Assembly: GCA_021234155.1 (NCBI GenBank)
Contig: JAJEKV010000018.1
Location: 20,693,252 to 20,757,251 of the forward strand
Length of the DNA stretch: 64,000 nucleotides
Origin: Isoetes taiwanensis
Taxonomy: Eukaryota > Streptophyta > Lycopodiopsida > Isoetales > Isoetaceae
Direction of reading: 5' to 3'
Shown: positions 11,495 through 23,554 of the stretch, in pieces
Layout of the letters: every line of letters begins with the position of its first letter
Position numbering within the stretch: position 1 is the first letter of the stretch
Position numbers and translations under genes: made by a program
Notes under the pieces: model-generated
Told to the model about the DNA's origin: nothing
The model's input: only the letters and a program-made list of their open reading frames with translations
Database searches by the model: none

Positions 11495-11985
11495 GTGGTA
11501 ACTATGGAGGCCGAAATGCATGATCCCAATTACGGGACTGAATTACAAAGAAAACCACATGATGTTATACATCCCCGGAAAGCTCTTACTGCAAGGACTT
11601 TCCAACGCACCAGAAATCGCTCAAAACTGACACTCGAGGTGGGAGATATTTGAGATTGAAGCAACGCCAAAACTAACGGTAACCATGGAGGCCAAAATAG
11701 ATGATCCCAATTTCGGGACTGAAATAGTGAGAAAATCACCTGATGCTATACACCCTTAGAAAGCTTACTGCAAGGGCTTTCCAAGGCACCAACTGAAGGT
11801 AACCATGGAGGCCGAGAGAGATGATCCCAATTTCGGGACTGAAATAGAGAGAAAATTATTGATATATATGCTTTTAGAAAGCTTACTGCAAGGGCTTTCC
11901 AACGCACCACTAATCGCTCGAAACGGATACCCAAGGAGGGGGATATCTGAGATTGAAGCGGCGCCAAAACCCTAGCCCCAGTGAG
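11495..11985. repeat. Tandem repeat, three units of up to ~190 bp
   Basis: Each unit contains GGTAACCATGGAGGCC, GATGATCCCAATTTCGGGAC, AGAAAGCTTACTGCAAGGGC and TTTCCAACGCACCA, in order. Units start near 11497, 11677 and 11796. The middle unit lacks about 65 bases (the ATCGCTC...GATTGAAGC part) present in units 1 and 3. Minus-strand open frames recur in each unit but look like a by-product of the repetition. Confidence 0.8.
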
Positions 11986-12013
11986 CTGCGCCATCACCAA
12001 ATCAGCCAAGCCT

Positions 12014-12092
12014 TTATCTAATATTCACATATAATCACACAATCTCTCTTTTTTTAGTTTTTATCTAATATTCACATACAACCATACAATCT

Positions 12093-12126
<34 letters not shown>
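12014..12126. repeat. Direct duplication followed by a poly(A) tract
   Basis: TATCTAATATTCACATA...ACAATCTCTCTTT occurs twice in tandem (12015-12050, 12060-12097), and the second copy runs into about 29 A. The A tract could be a retroposon tail, but no element body was recognised. Confidence 0.55.
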
Positions 12127-12127
<1 letters not shown>

Positions 12128-12129
<2 letters not shown>

Positions 12130-12222
12130 ACGGCTAAGAAAAGGTGCATTCTAGAAATACTATTTAGTACAGTCAAACGAATACATCAACCAAATCATGG
12201 CAAAACCATATTGAAAAGCGTA
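12128..12222 (+). repeat. Dispersed repeat, copy A
   Basis: This aligns with 14561-14705: TCAAYGGCTAA-AAAAGGT, TCTAGAAATACTMTTTAGTAC, CACCAAATCAT and ATATTGAAAAGCGTAC are shared in order. The TIR element copy 2 begins at the very end of this stretch. Confidence 0.65.
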
Positions 12223-12582
12223 CACAAACCATTACACCTATTTTTCTTCTTTATAATAATTAATTTGAGGCATATTCACCCCAAATTCCTTAATCTACAC
12301 CGTACGTAAAGTTCCTCGTTTGTGGGGTATGCAAGTACAAAATTTGCTATACTGTATAATAAGAATTGCAAAATACTATAAGATTTGAAGCAAAATACTA
12401 TATGGTGTTGATTTTTTACATGCGAAATATAATTATAAGGGCTCTCGCTGCCCTACGTCACCCCCCGTGTGAATATGCACCCAAACAAAAGGGGGTTTAA
12501 GGGGGAATTTAATTTTAATGCGTGTAATGTAATGGTTTGTGTTATACGTTAAAAAAATTTTTGCCCCTTCGGGGCCAAAAAC
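12221..12582. mobile_element. TIR/foldback element, copy 2
   Basis: The right half (12305-12582) matches copy 1 closely: TCCTCGTTTGTGGGGTAT, TATACTGTATAA, GGGCTCTCGCTRCCCTACGT, then the right arm and the GCCCCTTCGGGGCC hairpin (12567-12580). The left arm (ACACAAACCATTACACC ... GGCATATTCACCCC, 12221-12285) is more diverged. It lies directly after GAAAAGCGTAC, whereas the related sequence at 14.7 kb continues without it. Confidence 0.7.
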
Positions 12583-12584
12583 AA

Positions 12585-14500
12585 ACAATGTTACATGACA
12601 CTTGGATGAGTAGATGTTGTGAATATAAGCAAAACAAAACAAAACAAGTGTACATTTAGAATAGATAATGAGAAGAGCAACTGCAATTTTTGGAATAGTT
12701 GTGCATCCAATTCATCTGTATGAAATTCCTGGGTGGAGCGATAGCTTTGGTCTGGAATTTGAACCCAAAGTTAACCATCCATCATGATATGAGTTGTTTA
12801 CAGTGCTACATAACATAACAGGGCTGGTCCATTGCGGCAAAATATAGTGTTTGAAGCTTCATTCTTGCATAGAATATCTCTTAGGAGAACAAACAATAAT
12901 ACAATTAATATCATCCATTTATTTGCAAAGAAATAATGAAAGCTACACTTACTACTGGATATGTAGCACAATTGTGGCCTAATATATTGGAGTTGAAAAG
13001 CATAATACAAAAATTACCACGATACAATCCAGTTATTGCATGTCGCGTGAAAGCCTCAAATTAATTATTATAAAGAAGAAAAATAGGTGTTGCATACCAG
13101 GTAGAATCCAGATCTTTCCCTTCGCAAATATGTGGCTTTCCAAGGCATAACCGATTCTCTGTCTGAAAAAAAAGATTCTATGATTTTTGTCAAACTGCAA
13201 AATTTCCCCTTTGAACAAATGTTCTCAAGCATATTAGACATGCAAGATTCTCCATAGAATCCATTCCTGCCCTCAAGTCTTCTTCATTTCTTTCCAGCAT
13301 ACACTCCTATGATTGCCACATTGATATCCATATTTTCTTCTTTACTAAAGAAGCCAAACCACGAAGCCCAAAGACTACCTAGCAAAACAAGATGCCCTCT
13401 ATAAACTGAACCATCTACCAGATGGCTTCTCCAAACTGAGCATATCCATTAGGTTATGCATGTCTCCATTTTTTTAACATAATGAAACACATGAACTATA
13501 AGATTTGAAAGGACAATGCATGGAGTCGTAATGAACAGGTTCTGAATCGACCAAATAGGGATAGAAAAATGTGGTACAATTTTTTTTACCAGCAAGGTGA
13601 CCACTATCTGATTTTAATACAGTTCCCCTACTGCGCCCATCTGATCGACTCAAGCGGTAGCATTTCGCTCATCTTCTCCTCCCCGCACAAAGCCCATATG
13701 GCGGTTTCGGTCGAGCCTTGTTTTGTTTGAACGTTTTACAATGTGGGATAAAACAGAACTCAATGTTGATAATATCATTTCTGGAGTAAAAATAAGAGGT
13801 TCTTACCAAGCTACAAATATTTGAATATCTTCATCCCAGGGCAAATGCAGTCCGCATGATATAAGTGCGAAAATTTGAGGCCCAACCATAACCCAACAAA
13901 TGAAAGCGAGCAGATCCGATGTGTAAAAGCATTCGCAGATCAAAAACAGATCCGATTTTGTGACTTGCACATTATTTCGATGAGTCCAAGTCTCTTGCCA
14001 AATGGTAAAAAGGCATCGAGCACCAGAAAATTCGTAGCTCCCTTTGTATTTGTCTAAAAACATTTTGAAAAGCAAGCTTACCCGGGCAAAGCATATTTGA
14101 AATGGCTCCAAATCCCTAACTAGTTATTGTGAATCTGGCGGGCTTTTGTGCCATCGATTTGTACCGAGATAAATTCATGTATGCACATGGATCATCCTCT
14201 TGCATGTCACGTTGTTTCAGCCATACCATATGAACAAACATGCCGGTTTCTTCCGTGATATAACCACATACAAAGGGGAAGGACAAAAATGCAAAAAGAT
14301 GAATTAGAGAAAAAGGGGCGAAGATGAAGACATGCCTAAAAGGGAAATGGCATTATGGGCATCTTTTAAACAGAGCCGGGTACCATAAAGAGGCATGGAT
14401 TCGCCATAGCTGACCCACTTCCGAGGAATTTCTCGAACCGCTGCTCATGCATCCTAGCCCTAGATATTAAACCCTAGAAATGAACCCTAAAAATAATGGG
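12585..14500 (-). other. Possible unknown spliced gene or gene relic
   Basis: No known family was recognised. The minus strand shows exon-like blocks with good splice borders. 13163-13100 is preceded by a pyrimidine tract ending TTTTTTTTCAG and followed by GTATGC. 14057-13972 is preceded by TTTTTAG and followed by GTGCAAG; one of its frames reads NFLVLDAFLPFGKRLG. There is also a GTAAGCTT donor near 14080 and a GTAAGAAC donor near 13806. Upstream on this strand, 14455-14490 carries several TAGGGTTT/TAGGGCT words, like the telo-box of plant promoters, just before an ATG at about 14450. The reading frame does not chain into one protein, so this may be a relic, a non-coding gene or chance. Confidence 0.25.
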
Positions 14501-14560
14501 AGGATATTCACAACCAGCACAAAAAAACCCCACCGCAGGATTTGCCCCTTTTCTCAAAAT

Positions 14561-14710
14561 CAATGGCTAACAAAAGGTTGCACTCTAGAAATACTCTTTA
14601 GTACACCTGGATGAATACGGCCACCAAATCATATGAAAACCTTAGAGAAAACAGTATAAAAACATAAAAAAAACCCCCTGTTATAATGCTACATATTGAA
14701 AAGCGTACAA
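14561..14710 (+). repeat. Dispersed repeat, copy B (empty site)
   Basis: Paralogue of 12128-12222. It has GAAAAGCGTACAAAAAACAC with no TIR element, so it may show the state before insertion of element copy 2. Confidence 0.6.
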
Positions 14711-14917
14711 AAAACACAAGAAGGCGTGCAAAATGGAGGCCTATCTTCTCTCCATGTTACAATAATGTCTGTTGTTGTCAAAAGGATGCCTATTGACGCA
14801 CGGTTTAGAAAGAGATAATTAAGGTTGAGAAAGAAACGAGTTCATTCTAAGGCCTGTTACTACTATTATGGCATTTTTTGGCAAATGATCATGCAATATC
14901 TAGGTGATTCATAGAGC

Positions 14918-15896
14918 TATAGAATAGAATAGAATAGAATAGAATAGTTTTTTTAACGTCCACGGAGACCAATAGGTCATGGAACCCATACAATGGGCTA
15001 GTACAATCATTTCTACTAGGATTAAAAAACCCCTGCCTCGAAAGGTTTTCAAGGGAAAAACCTTTGCAGTAATGATGATACTAGACAAGCAGAGATAATG
15101 ACTACTGAGGGCTCAGTAATTGCAGACGTTTATCTAGAACCTCAAGTATGTAAAATGCCAAGTCATGCACAGATGGTGCTCTGAGAAGTTGTGGAAGCGT
15201 GGAATGGAATAGCGTAGTTGTGGAATGGAATGCTAAGGTCAAAAAATGGTTCCGGACTATCTCAAAAGCAGGGCAACTCAGAAGAGTATGGCTTTCATCT
15301 TCAATAAACCGTGAATCGCAACAGCATATAGTCTAAACTTCTGCAAGCAATTGCGGCCGCTCCCATCTACCCTCTCAATCAAGTAGCTTTGTGGGACCCC
15401 ATGCGAATTGATGCAATAGCTACAAGCTTGTTCCCCGGACAATGAAGCAAGCAAATAAGCTTGGGGCCCCGGTGCCAAGGTGGGATTTATGTGTGCATGA
15501 TAATGACCGGTTTTTCACTTGGGCCAAAGTAATCTGCGTCCCATATCTTTTGAGAAAAAATACCATTGAGATATTGTTGCAAAAGCTCGGGATCGAACCG
15601 CAAGCATCGCAATTGCTCGGTTGCACAACCCAACGGGCAAACCATGTAGTGCAATGCTCTTTCCAACATCGTTTCAAACGCCGAGGAGATTCAAATGCAT
15701 GGCAAGTGCAAGAACAGATACCTAACATCATCCATGTGGTGCACCTTGCGATATAGTGGAGATGGCGCTTCATGGCGTAATGTTGAAGAGGCCAAAAACC
15801 TGTCTCTTGTAAAAGAATAGCATAGGGCACCGTTGTTTTAACTCCGAGGCTGTAAGTGAGAAAGGACTTTTGCACCCGCTCCAAGCTCTCCCATCA
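14918..15896 (-). mobile_element. 5'-truncated LINE with (CTATT)n tail, copy 2
   Basis: This aligns along its whole length with the 3' 950 bases of copy 1 (8195-9140), including the (GAATA)5 tail, the ACGTCCACGGAGACC 3' end and the KRCWKEHCTTWFARW region. It keeps a longer open frame (15884-15420) than copy 1 but has no reverse transcriptase. A block near 15200-15230 shows a short duplicated GGAATGGAAT insertion relative to copy 1. The 5' truncation falls beside ATCATAAC repeats (15895-15918), immediately next to the end of the PPR pseudogene. Confidence 0.8.
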
Positions 15897-17392
15897 TAAC
15901 ATCATAACATCATAACATGTCATGGCAAGAACACAATCCATCATTGGAATGATGGGTGCATTAGGTGTTTGCGACTAACAATTTTAGGCCTTTCCATCCT
16001 GGATACGATTTTCGTCACATTGTGACAGTTGTTGCAAATCCTAAGGTTCTTTGCGACACACAATGTTTGTCCTTGTGGTGTGTTAAGAAGCCAAAGCTAT
16101 TGCCATTTTTTCAGCATACCCATATAATGCATTTTATTTCTCTCTGTTTGAAATGGTTCTCAACACAAGATCTAAGTTTGGCACGTGCCCTTCCATCTTC
16201 AATCTGCAACTCAAAGGTTTCTATCATTCACTAGCGGTTTATCATCCTGATTGTCACCCATCACAAACTCATGGACTTGCTTCTTTACTTCTATCGATGC
16301 ACTGGCTGGCTTTTTCTTTGCTCCAACGTGTGTTCTCGACTCCTCTATTTTATATGCATCATCCCACCTGCCATTGTTGGCATAAGTATTTGCCATTAGC
16401 ACATCCCACCCTCCAATGAATTCATCTTCACAATTTCTTCAAAGCATTTTTGAGCCAATTCTGTTTCTCTATAACTCTTATGGGCACAAAGTATAGCTAT
16501 CCATGTTTCCTTAGCTGGCATACATGACAAAGGGTTGATAAAGCTTTCTACTTCATGTAAATGCACTGATCTTACAAGAAGGACCACCATACACGTGCAG
16601 CGATTAATTGTTGGTACAATTTAAAAATCTTCCCTCATCATTTTAAAATACCTTTGACCTTCAATTACAGAATTAGAATGATTGCAGGTGGTAAGGAGAG
16701 AGGCAAATGTGGTAGAATTTGGCCTAGCCTTATATTTTATCATGTCCTTCAAGCATTGTACAACCATATTGCCTTCGCCATTCATACAACGTCCCCTTAT
16801 TATTCATTTCCATATCTAACTCACGACCTTTTTTGATGGCCCCCAAACTCCCACAAGTTTTTAAGACACATGCATAGGTGAAAAGATCTGGTGAAAGGCC
16901 TTCCATTTGCAGTTGTTCAAAGCATTTAGTGCCTCTTATGATAAACCATGTTCTACATAGCCTGCAATCAGTGCACTCCATGATACCATGATACAACATT
17001 ACGGTTTTGCATCTAAGTTATCCACATTTCGCATATATATCAACTAAAGTACTCCCAATATGAATTTTTGTTTCAAGCCCCTTATCTAAATCTTCCATGC
17101 ACTCTGGGGCATCTGAGGGGATCTTGGCGCTATGAGGGAGCGCTTCTTGGAATAGAAGGATGTGTAGAGAGAGGAAACAGGCCCAACATGGGCAATTTGA
17201 GGTGAATTTCGTCGATGGGGGGACAGGAATAGTGGATAGGGGACAGGACAGGGTGACGTAAGCCTGAAAAAGGTGAATTTGGGACAGGATCAGTGTTTGG
17301 GGAACCGAGAAAAGGATGGACAGCAAAGGACAGAATTTTATGAAGCAGGGAATCATGGCTATCTAAAAATTCCTGACGTTGGTCAGGAATTT

Positions 17393-19445
17393 ATGAGCTT
17401 GTTTCAGAATTCGTCAGATCACATCAAGGAACAGATCATTGCTCTTCTAAAATTTTTAAACGGAAAAACTGAAAGAACTCAAAATCCTAAATACTTTGCA
17501 TATGGAGACTGGCTGATCCCAACAATGGCGGAAAGAAGAACACGAGCTCAAACCATGTCGCCTGTTGAGATGCAATCTCACCTTGTTGGACCGATCCTGG
17601 AACAAATCAATGAAGAGCAAAGGAGGATTCTTCAGAAACAAGAAACAAGATCAATTCATGAGTTTAGAGATATTCCTAACTTGAAAAATCATCAGTTCAT
17701 TCTTTCTAGACTCAAAGAATTAGAATCCCGGGCTGTTATTGGTTGCATTCGCCATGAAGGAGTAAAACTAAGCTACCTTAGAGCCGAAATTATGAAGATG
17801 GATAGAAAGGTAGAAATCTCTGGAATGTATTGGCTGCAATTCCCTTTCTTTGTGGTAGAATGTGGAAGTCCAAATACAGTCCAATATCTCCTTAAACAGG
17901 GTACTATCTATAAAGCCAACACCCAATTCTATTTTCAAAAATGGAATCCAAAATTTGATCCTAAAGATCTAAAACAATTATACCACCCAGCATCTTGCAC
18001 TGTAGCAGGGCTAAATCCTATGTATTGGCATGAAGATATCTTCAAGAAATTGTTCTCGGGAATAGGAGAATACATAGGTTGGGAAGGAGTTCCAGAAAGG
18101 GCTCCAAAAGTTTAGATTCAAATCGATATTCTAAAGGAGATCCCAAGTCAAATTCAGTATCAAGATTTTTTTGGAGAATACAAGAATTTATCTTTAAATT
18201 GGCAGGGTCTTCCTCTTCCATGCAATGTTTGTAGCCTCAGATTGCATGGTGGAGGTGTTTTTCAAGGAAAATGGATGAAGCATAGTTCTGCTCAGACTAT
18301 TCCAGAAAATAATGAAATTCCTCAATATGAATATGATGATCCAAAACCAAATTTCTGGGTACCTGTAAGCAATTACAGAAAGAACAGAAATGGAAGTACT
18401 TACAGAAGGGCTCGAAAACAGAAAGATAAAATTAAGACTGAAAACAAATGGGAAGAACCAAGCACTTTGAATACCATCAGAAAGGAATGGAAGAAAAAAG
18501 AAGAGCACAACAGAATAAATGGACAGATAAAGGTTCTGGTTAATGCTAATGGCCAGGGAGTGGAGAATTCCAAGGAACCTATAAGACCTAATGGCCACAT
18601 GTTGGAATTATCCAAGGTCCCTATAAGTCCCAATAACACAAAGGGCAAAGGAATTATTGTTCATCATAACTCTTCTAAGTCTTCAATGGATATTTCCATA
18701 AATGTTTAAAAGAATGATCAGAATTTAGTTCATAACACTGCAGAAATAAATGGAAATGTATTTCACAAAGGAGAGGCTTCAATCAGTAAGTTTTTGGGGG
18801 AAGACAGTCCAGGTAAACAGATGTATGAAATAACTAGAACTGATGGAAAATGCTGAGAACTTGGTAAATGATAAAACAGAAGAACAAAGAGAGTCTCAGA
18901 TAGACTCTGATTTTGTACCAGATACACAAGAGGTCATTAAGGAAAAAGGAGAAAGCCATGTTGATGACAGAACAAATGGTCATGGACAATCTCAGATTGA
19001 GGAACATATTGAGGTTGTGCCAGAAACACAAGTGGATACTATTGAAGAGACACCAAAGGATATGTCAAAATTCAAGTTCTTCACGAGGTCTCCTATGGAG
19101 CACATTCAAAATATGGAGTATGGAGATACTTGTTATGATGTTGGAGCTCAGATTTTGCAGGATCCTATAAGCCCAAATGGCCTGGGAATTGTGACCAATA
19201 GACCAATAAGTCCAAGTGGCCTGGGAATTGGTAACAATAGACCAATAAGTCCAAATGGCCAGGATATGCAAATAGGAGATAAACAAGGACAGGATATGCC
19301 TATAAGTCCTTGTAGTGAACAATCTGGAGGAGAAGTGTTCTACACTCCTAATACCACCAAGAAAAAGATGAAGAAAGCTCATTTTTCAGAAAATAGCCCA
19401 GCTCTGAACCTGAGAGTACAGGAGAGGAAGAAGTACCCAGCATGA
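17393..19445 (+). pseudogene. LINE ORF1, nucleic-acid-binding protein
   Basis: ORF1 proteins of plant LINEs coat the RNA for retrotransposition. The open block up to 18115 carries a DUF4283-like region (QFYFQKWNPKFDPKD, then LNPMYWHEDIFKKL and GEYIGWEGVPERAP). The next block has a possible CCHC remnant, LPCNVCSLRLHGGG (18214-18255). The C-terminal part is acidic and low-complexity and repeats PISPNG-type motifs (see findings). The frame is interrupted by TAG at 18113, TAA at 18707 and a frameshift near 18790-18840. The first in-frame ATG of the block is at 17393; the open frame itself extends upstream to about 17273. Confidence 0.7.
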
Positions 19446-22400
19446 AGATTACTACATGGAATATGAGAGGGATTAAGGGTCCCCTCAAGAGGAAAAGGGC
19501 ACTGATAGCCCTAAAAGAAATGAAAACTGATATAATATTTTTACAGGAACATAGGCCGCTTTGAAGCCTCTAAGTTGCAGGAATGGATCAGGCCTGGTGG
19601 TGATTCTATTTGGTCAGCTGCAGATGGCACTAGGGGTGGTATTTGTATGGCTTGGTGGGGGTATAAATGTCTTGAAAATTTTAGACATAACTTGGGAAGG
19701 TGGAATGTAGCAGTATTGCAAAGAGGAAAAGAAACATTTGGGATTATAAATATTTATGCTTCAACTGAAAGTAATGAGAGAGAGGAACAATGGACACAAA
19801 TCTCTCAATGGATTCAAACAAAGAATATTGAAAATTGGCTGATGGCAGGTGATTTTAATAATACCCCTGTATGGGATCAAAAACTTGGGAAGAAAATTAA
19901 TATGGCAAGGAAGGAAAGAGATTCTTGGGATAATTTGATGAGCTTCTTTTCATATGTTCCTCCTTCTACATCTAATCATTACTCCTGGAGTAATAAGAGG
20001 AAGAAAGAAGAAAGGATTTTCTGTCTACTGGATAGATTCTACATTTGCAATAAAAGTATTAATACATGGGATGACATGATTGTAACTGGGGATGTTAGTA
20101 ATTCCATTTCTGATCATTATCCACAGTCTATTCAAGGTAGGATACATGCAAGTCGTGGTGGAGTAAATATTCCTTTCAAATTTAATGTTGGATAATTAAA
20201 TAATAATTCCTTCTAGGAAGAATTCAAACTGTTCCTATCTATATTGAACCCGGTTAGCAGAACAGAATCAATGAAAGGATTTATTCAGAAAATGAAGTTA
20301 ATAAAGGGATGGATCAAGAAATGGGGCAAGGATTGGAGTATGAAAAGAAGGAAGGAGAAACAGGAATTATATGCAGAAATGAAAGAGATCAGAAGCAGAT
20401 TATTTAAGGATAAGTCCAATGAAACCCTGCAGCAACAAGAGGAAATACTTGAAAGGAAAGTTAAATTAGTTGAGGAATCTGAAGCAAAAGCATTGTCAGT
20501 AAGAAGTAGGTGCAGGTACATTAATGAAATGGACAAGGGAAGTTCTGGTTTCTTTTTCAGGGTTGCCAAGAGCAGAATGGTAAACAATGGTATTGTCCAA
20601 GTTAAGACAGCTGCAGGAGTCATATTAGAGAAACAAGAAGATATTGAAGATTATTTTCATCAAGAATACAGTAAAATATTTCAGGAAAATGAAGTTCTAG
20701 AGGAGGATATGGAGAAATATTTTCAGAGCATTCCAAGAGCTCCTCAAGCTGAAGAAGACAATGAATTATTGAATGTGCCAGATGAAAAGGAAATTTGGGA
20801 GACAATAAAGTCAATGGCTAAAGGAAAAAGTCCAGGGCCAGATGGATTCCAACCTGAGTTTTATGTAGAATTTTGGGACATATTGAAAGATGACATAATT
20901 ACCTTTGTGCAAGGTGCTTGGAAAGCTAGGAGTCTAAACCCTGCAATTAATGCTGGACACATTACCTTAATTCCAAAGGTAGATAATCCATTGTAAGTTG
21001 GGGATTGGAGGCCAATATCCTTGACAAATACAACCTACAAAATCCTTGCCAAAATTCTTGCCAATAGGTTGAAGCCTACCCTGATAAAGCTCATCAGCCC
21101 ATGTCAAACTGCTTTTTTACAACAAAGAAACATCTTGGAGAATTATATTGGAGCTTCTGAGGGACTGCATTGGAATGATGTGTCAGGTCAGAATTGTATG
21201 TTATTAAAACTTGATTTTCAAAGAGCTTATGATACAATTAATTGGCAGTTTTTAGAAAGAGCAATGAAACATTTGGGTTTTCAAGATGAAGTCTATCAGA
21301 AAATATGGAGCCTCAATTGTACAGCATCTTCGGCTTTAGTAATAAATGGAAATCCAACCAAACAATTTCAGTGCAGACGTGGTGTAAGACAAGGTTGCCC
21401 ATTGGCACCCTATTTGTTTTTGATAGTTGCTGAAATAGTTACCAGAATGGCTACATATCTTCAACAACAAGGTAAGATCCAAACATTGGTGATGCCAGAA
21501 GACCATGAACCGTTTACTATCATGCAATATGCAGATGATACATTTGTTTTTCTTAAACATGGAGATAAAAGTTTGGAGAATTTTCTGGAGGCAATTGAGA
21601 TTTTTGGTAAAGTGTCAGGAGTCAGGCTGAACAGGAAAAAGAGTGCTATCATTATGGATACTCAGGAACAGAACTTACATGGGATAAAGGTTTTGGACAA
21701 GAATACAGTTATTACCATCTTAGGGATTCCTTTGGCTCTTAATAAAAATCTACCAGGTGTATGGGAGCCAATAGTTTCGAGAATAAAACAGAAACTCAAT
21801 AAATATCCAGGCACATTATCATTAGCTGGCAGGGTTGAAATTGCAAATGCAGTGATTGGTAGCACACATGTCTACTTTTCTTCAGCAATTATTGGTGACA
21901 AGGGTTCCTATAACAAGATTGAAACAGCAATTAGGAAGTTCATATGGCAGGGCAGTCATAAGGTGGTCTGGACAGATTTAGTCAAGGATAAAAAGAATGG
22001 TGGTTTAGGCTGTAAGGATTTATTTATTCAGGCACAGGCATTGTCGGCTAAGTTGGTTTGGAGAGCCATCTATTGTCCAAAACCATCACCAGCTCTGACA
22101 TTAATCAAATACTGGCTTGAAAAGTCAAAAATAGTGGGAAGCCCTACAATTAAACACCAATTGCCTGATCCTGCTTTCTTCAAGATTAAGTCAGGGTCTG
22201 GAACATCTAAAACAAAGAAAAGGATCTTTGAAGCATGGAATGAGGTAAGTCTGTGTTATAAGCCACCAATAATTGATGCAAGATGTTTAAAAAACAATTT
22301 CTTTTGGCATCCTGATCTTAGCACAGAGGAAGAAGGCTGTCTAGCTTTCAAACACCTACAAAAATATATGCAATGGCATGATGCAGGCCTCAGGAAGTTT

Positions 22401-23554
22401 GGGGATCTAAGAGTACAGAATAGATGGAAAACTTGGGATGAGATTGCAGCAGAAACCAAAGGATCACAGGTTGATAAAGAGATTTTTAGAAAAGTTATGG
22501 ATAAAGTTGCTTCACAGGATGGTTTCAGTGAAAATTCCAACCAGTGGACATTGCAGGGAAAGGAAATATACTCAATAAAGGAGGTGTATAAACAGATTAT
22601 AGTACAAAACCATCCAAAGCAAATGCAATGTGGCACTGTGATGAGGAAACTTTGGCCAAAATAAATGCAAAAAGTTGGAAGTTGTACACTGCTAACAAAC
22701 TTAAAACATTCAGGTGGTTGCTATTGCATCAGAGCTTGCAAACAAATGATAAAAGGGCTAAATATGACAATTCAGTTTCACCACTCTGCCCTTTACACTG
22801 TGGCCAAAGAGAATCTTCTAATCATGTGTTTACATGTCAGAAAATTGCTGAGTTTTGGAGTTGGTCAGCACAAGTAAACCAGGGTTCCATTGCAGAAAAT
22901 AACATTCTCAGGTTCATGGATACTAATAGCAGATTTTTAAACACACTTAGAACAATGGCATGCTGGATTCTGTGGAAACATAGGAACCGAGTTCAGATAG
23001 GGGGGAAGAGTCCATCCTTGATTTGGATTAAAAAAGAATTCATCTATGTAATTGCAAATACAGCAGTGGCTCATAAAATGGTTAGAGGAAAGAATTATGA
23101 CAGATCATGGGATAAAATTGGTAGATTCCATGGCAGTTTTGATTTCTTTCTTACTAACCTAAATGCTTTTGATGATGTTTTACACAGGAGAAATGAGGAG
23201 ACTCAATAGTACAAGAAGTGGAGAGAGAATGATGGGGGTGGCAGAGTATGAGGATGAAGAATTCTCACAGCTGTCCAAGCTTGAACAGGAAAACATATTT
23301 AAGCAATTGAGAAGGGAATTGGTTCATGCAAAAGCTATCAAAAGGGTGCTGAAAAACAAGGAGGTGTGGAGGTTCAACAACCTCAAACCGTATTTTAAGA
23401 ATTTGTTTCATAAGTGGCAACAAAAAAGGCAAGCTCATGTTCTGGTTCTTCTTGATTTCACAAACTACACTGCAGAGGATCTAAACCACATGCTCACGAT
23501 GTTTGGTAAGAGGGAGGTCCCGGATTTCACACTGCAAGACGTGCTTGATCCCAT

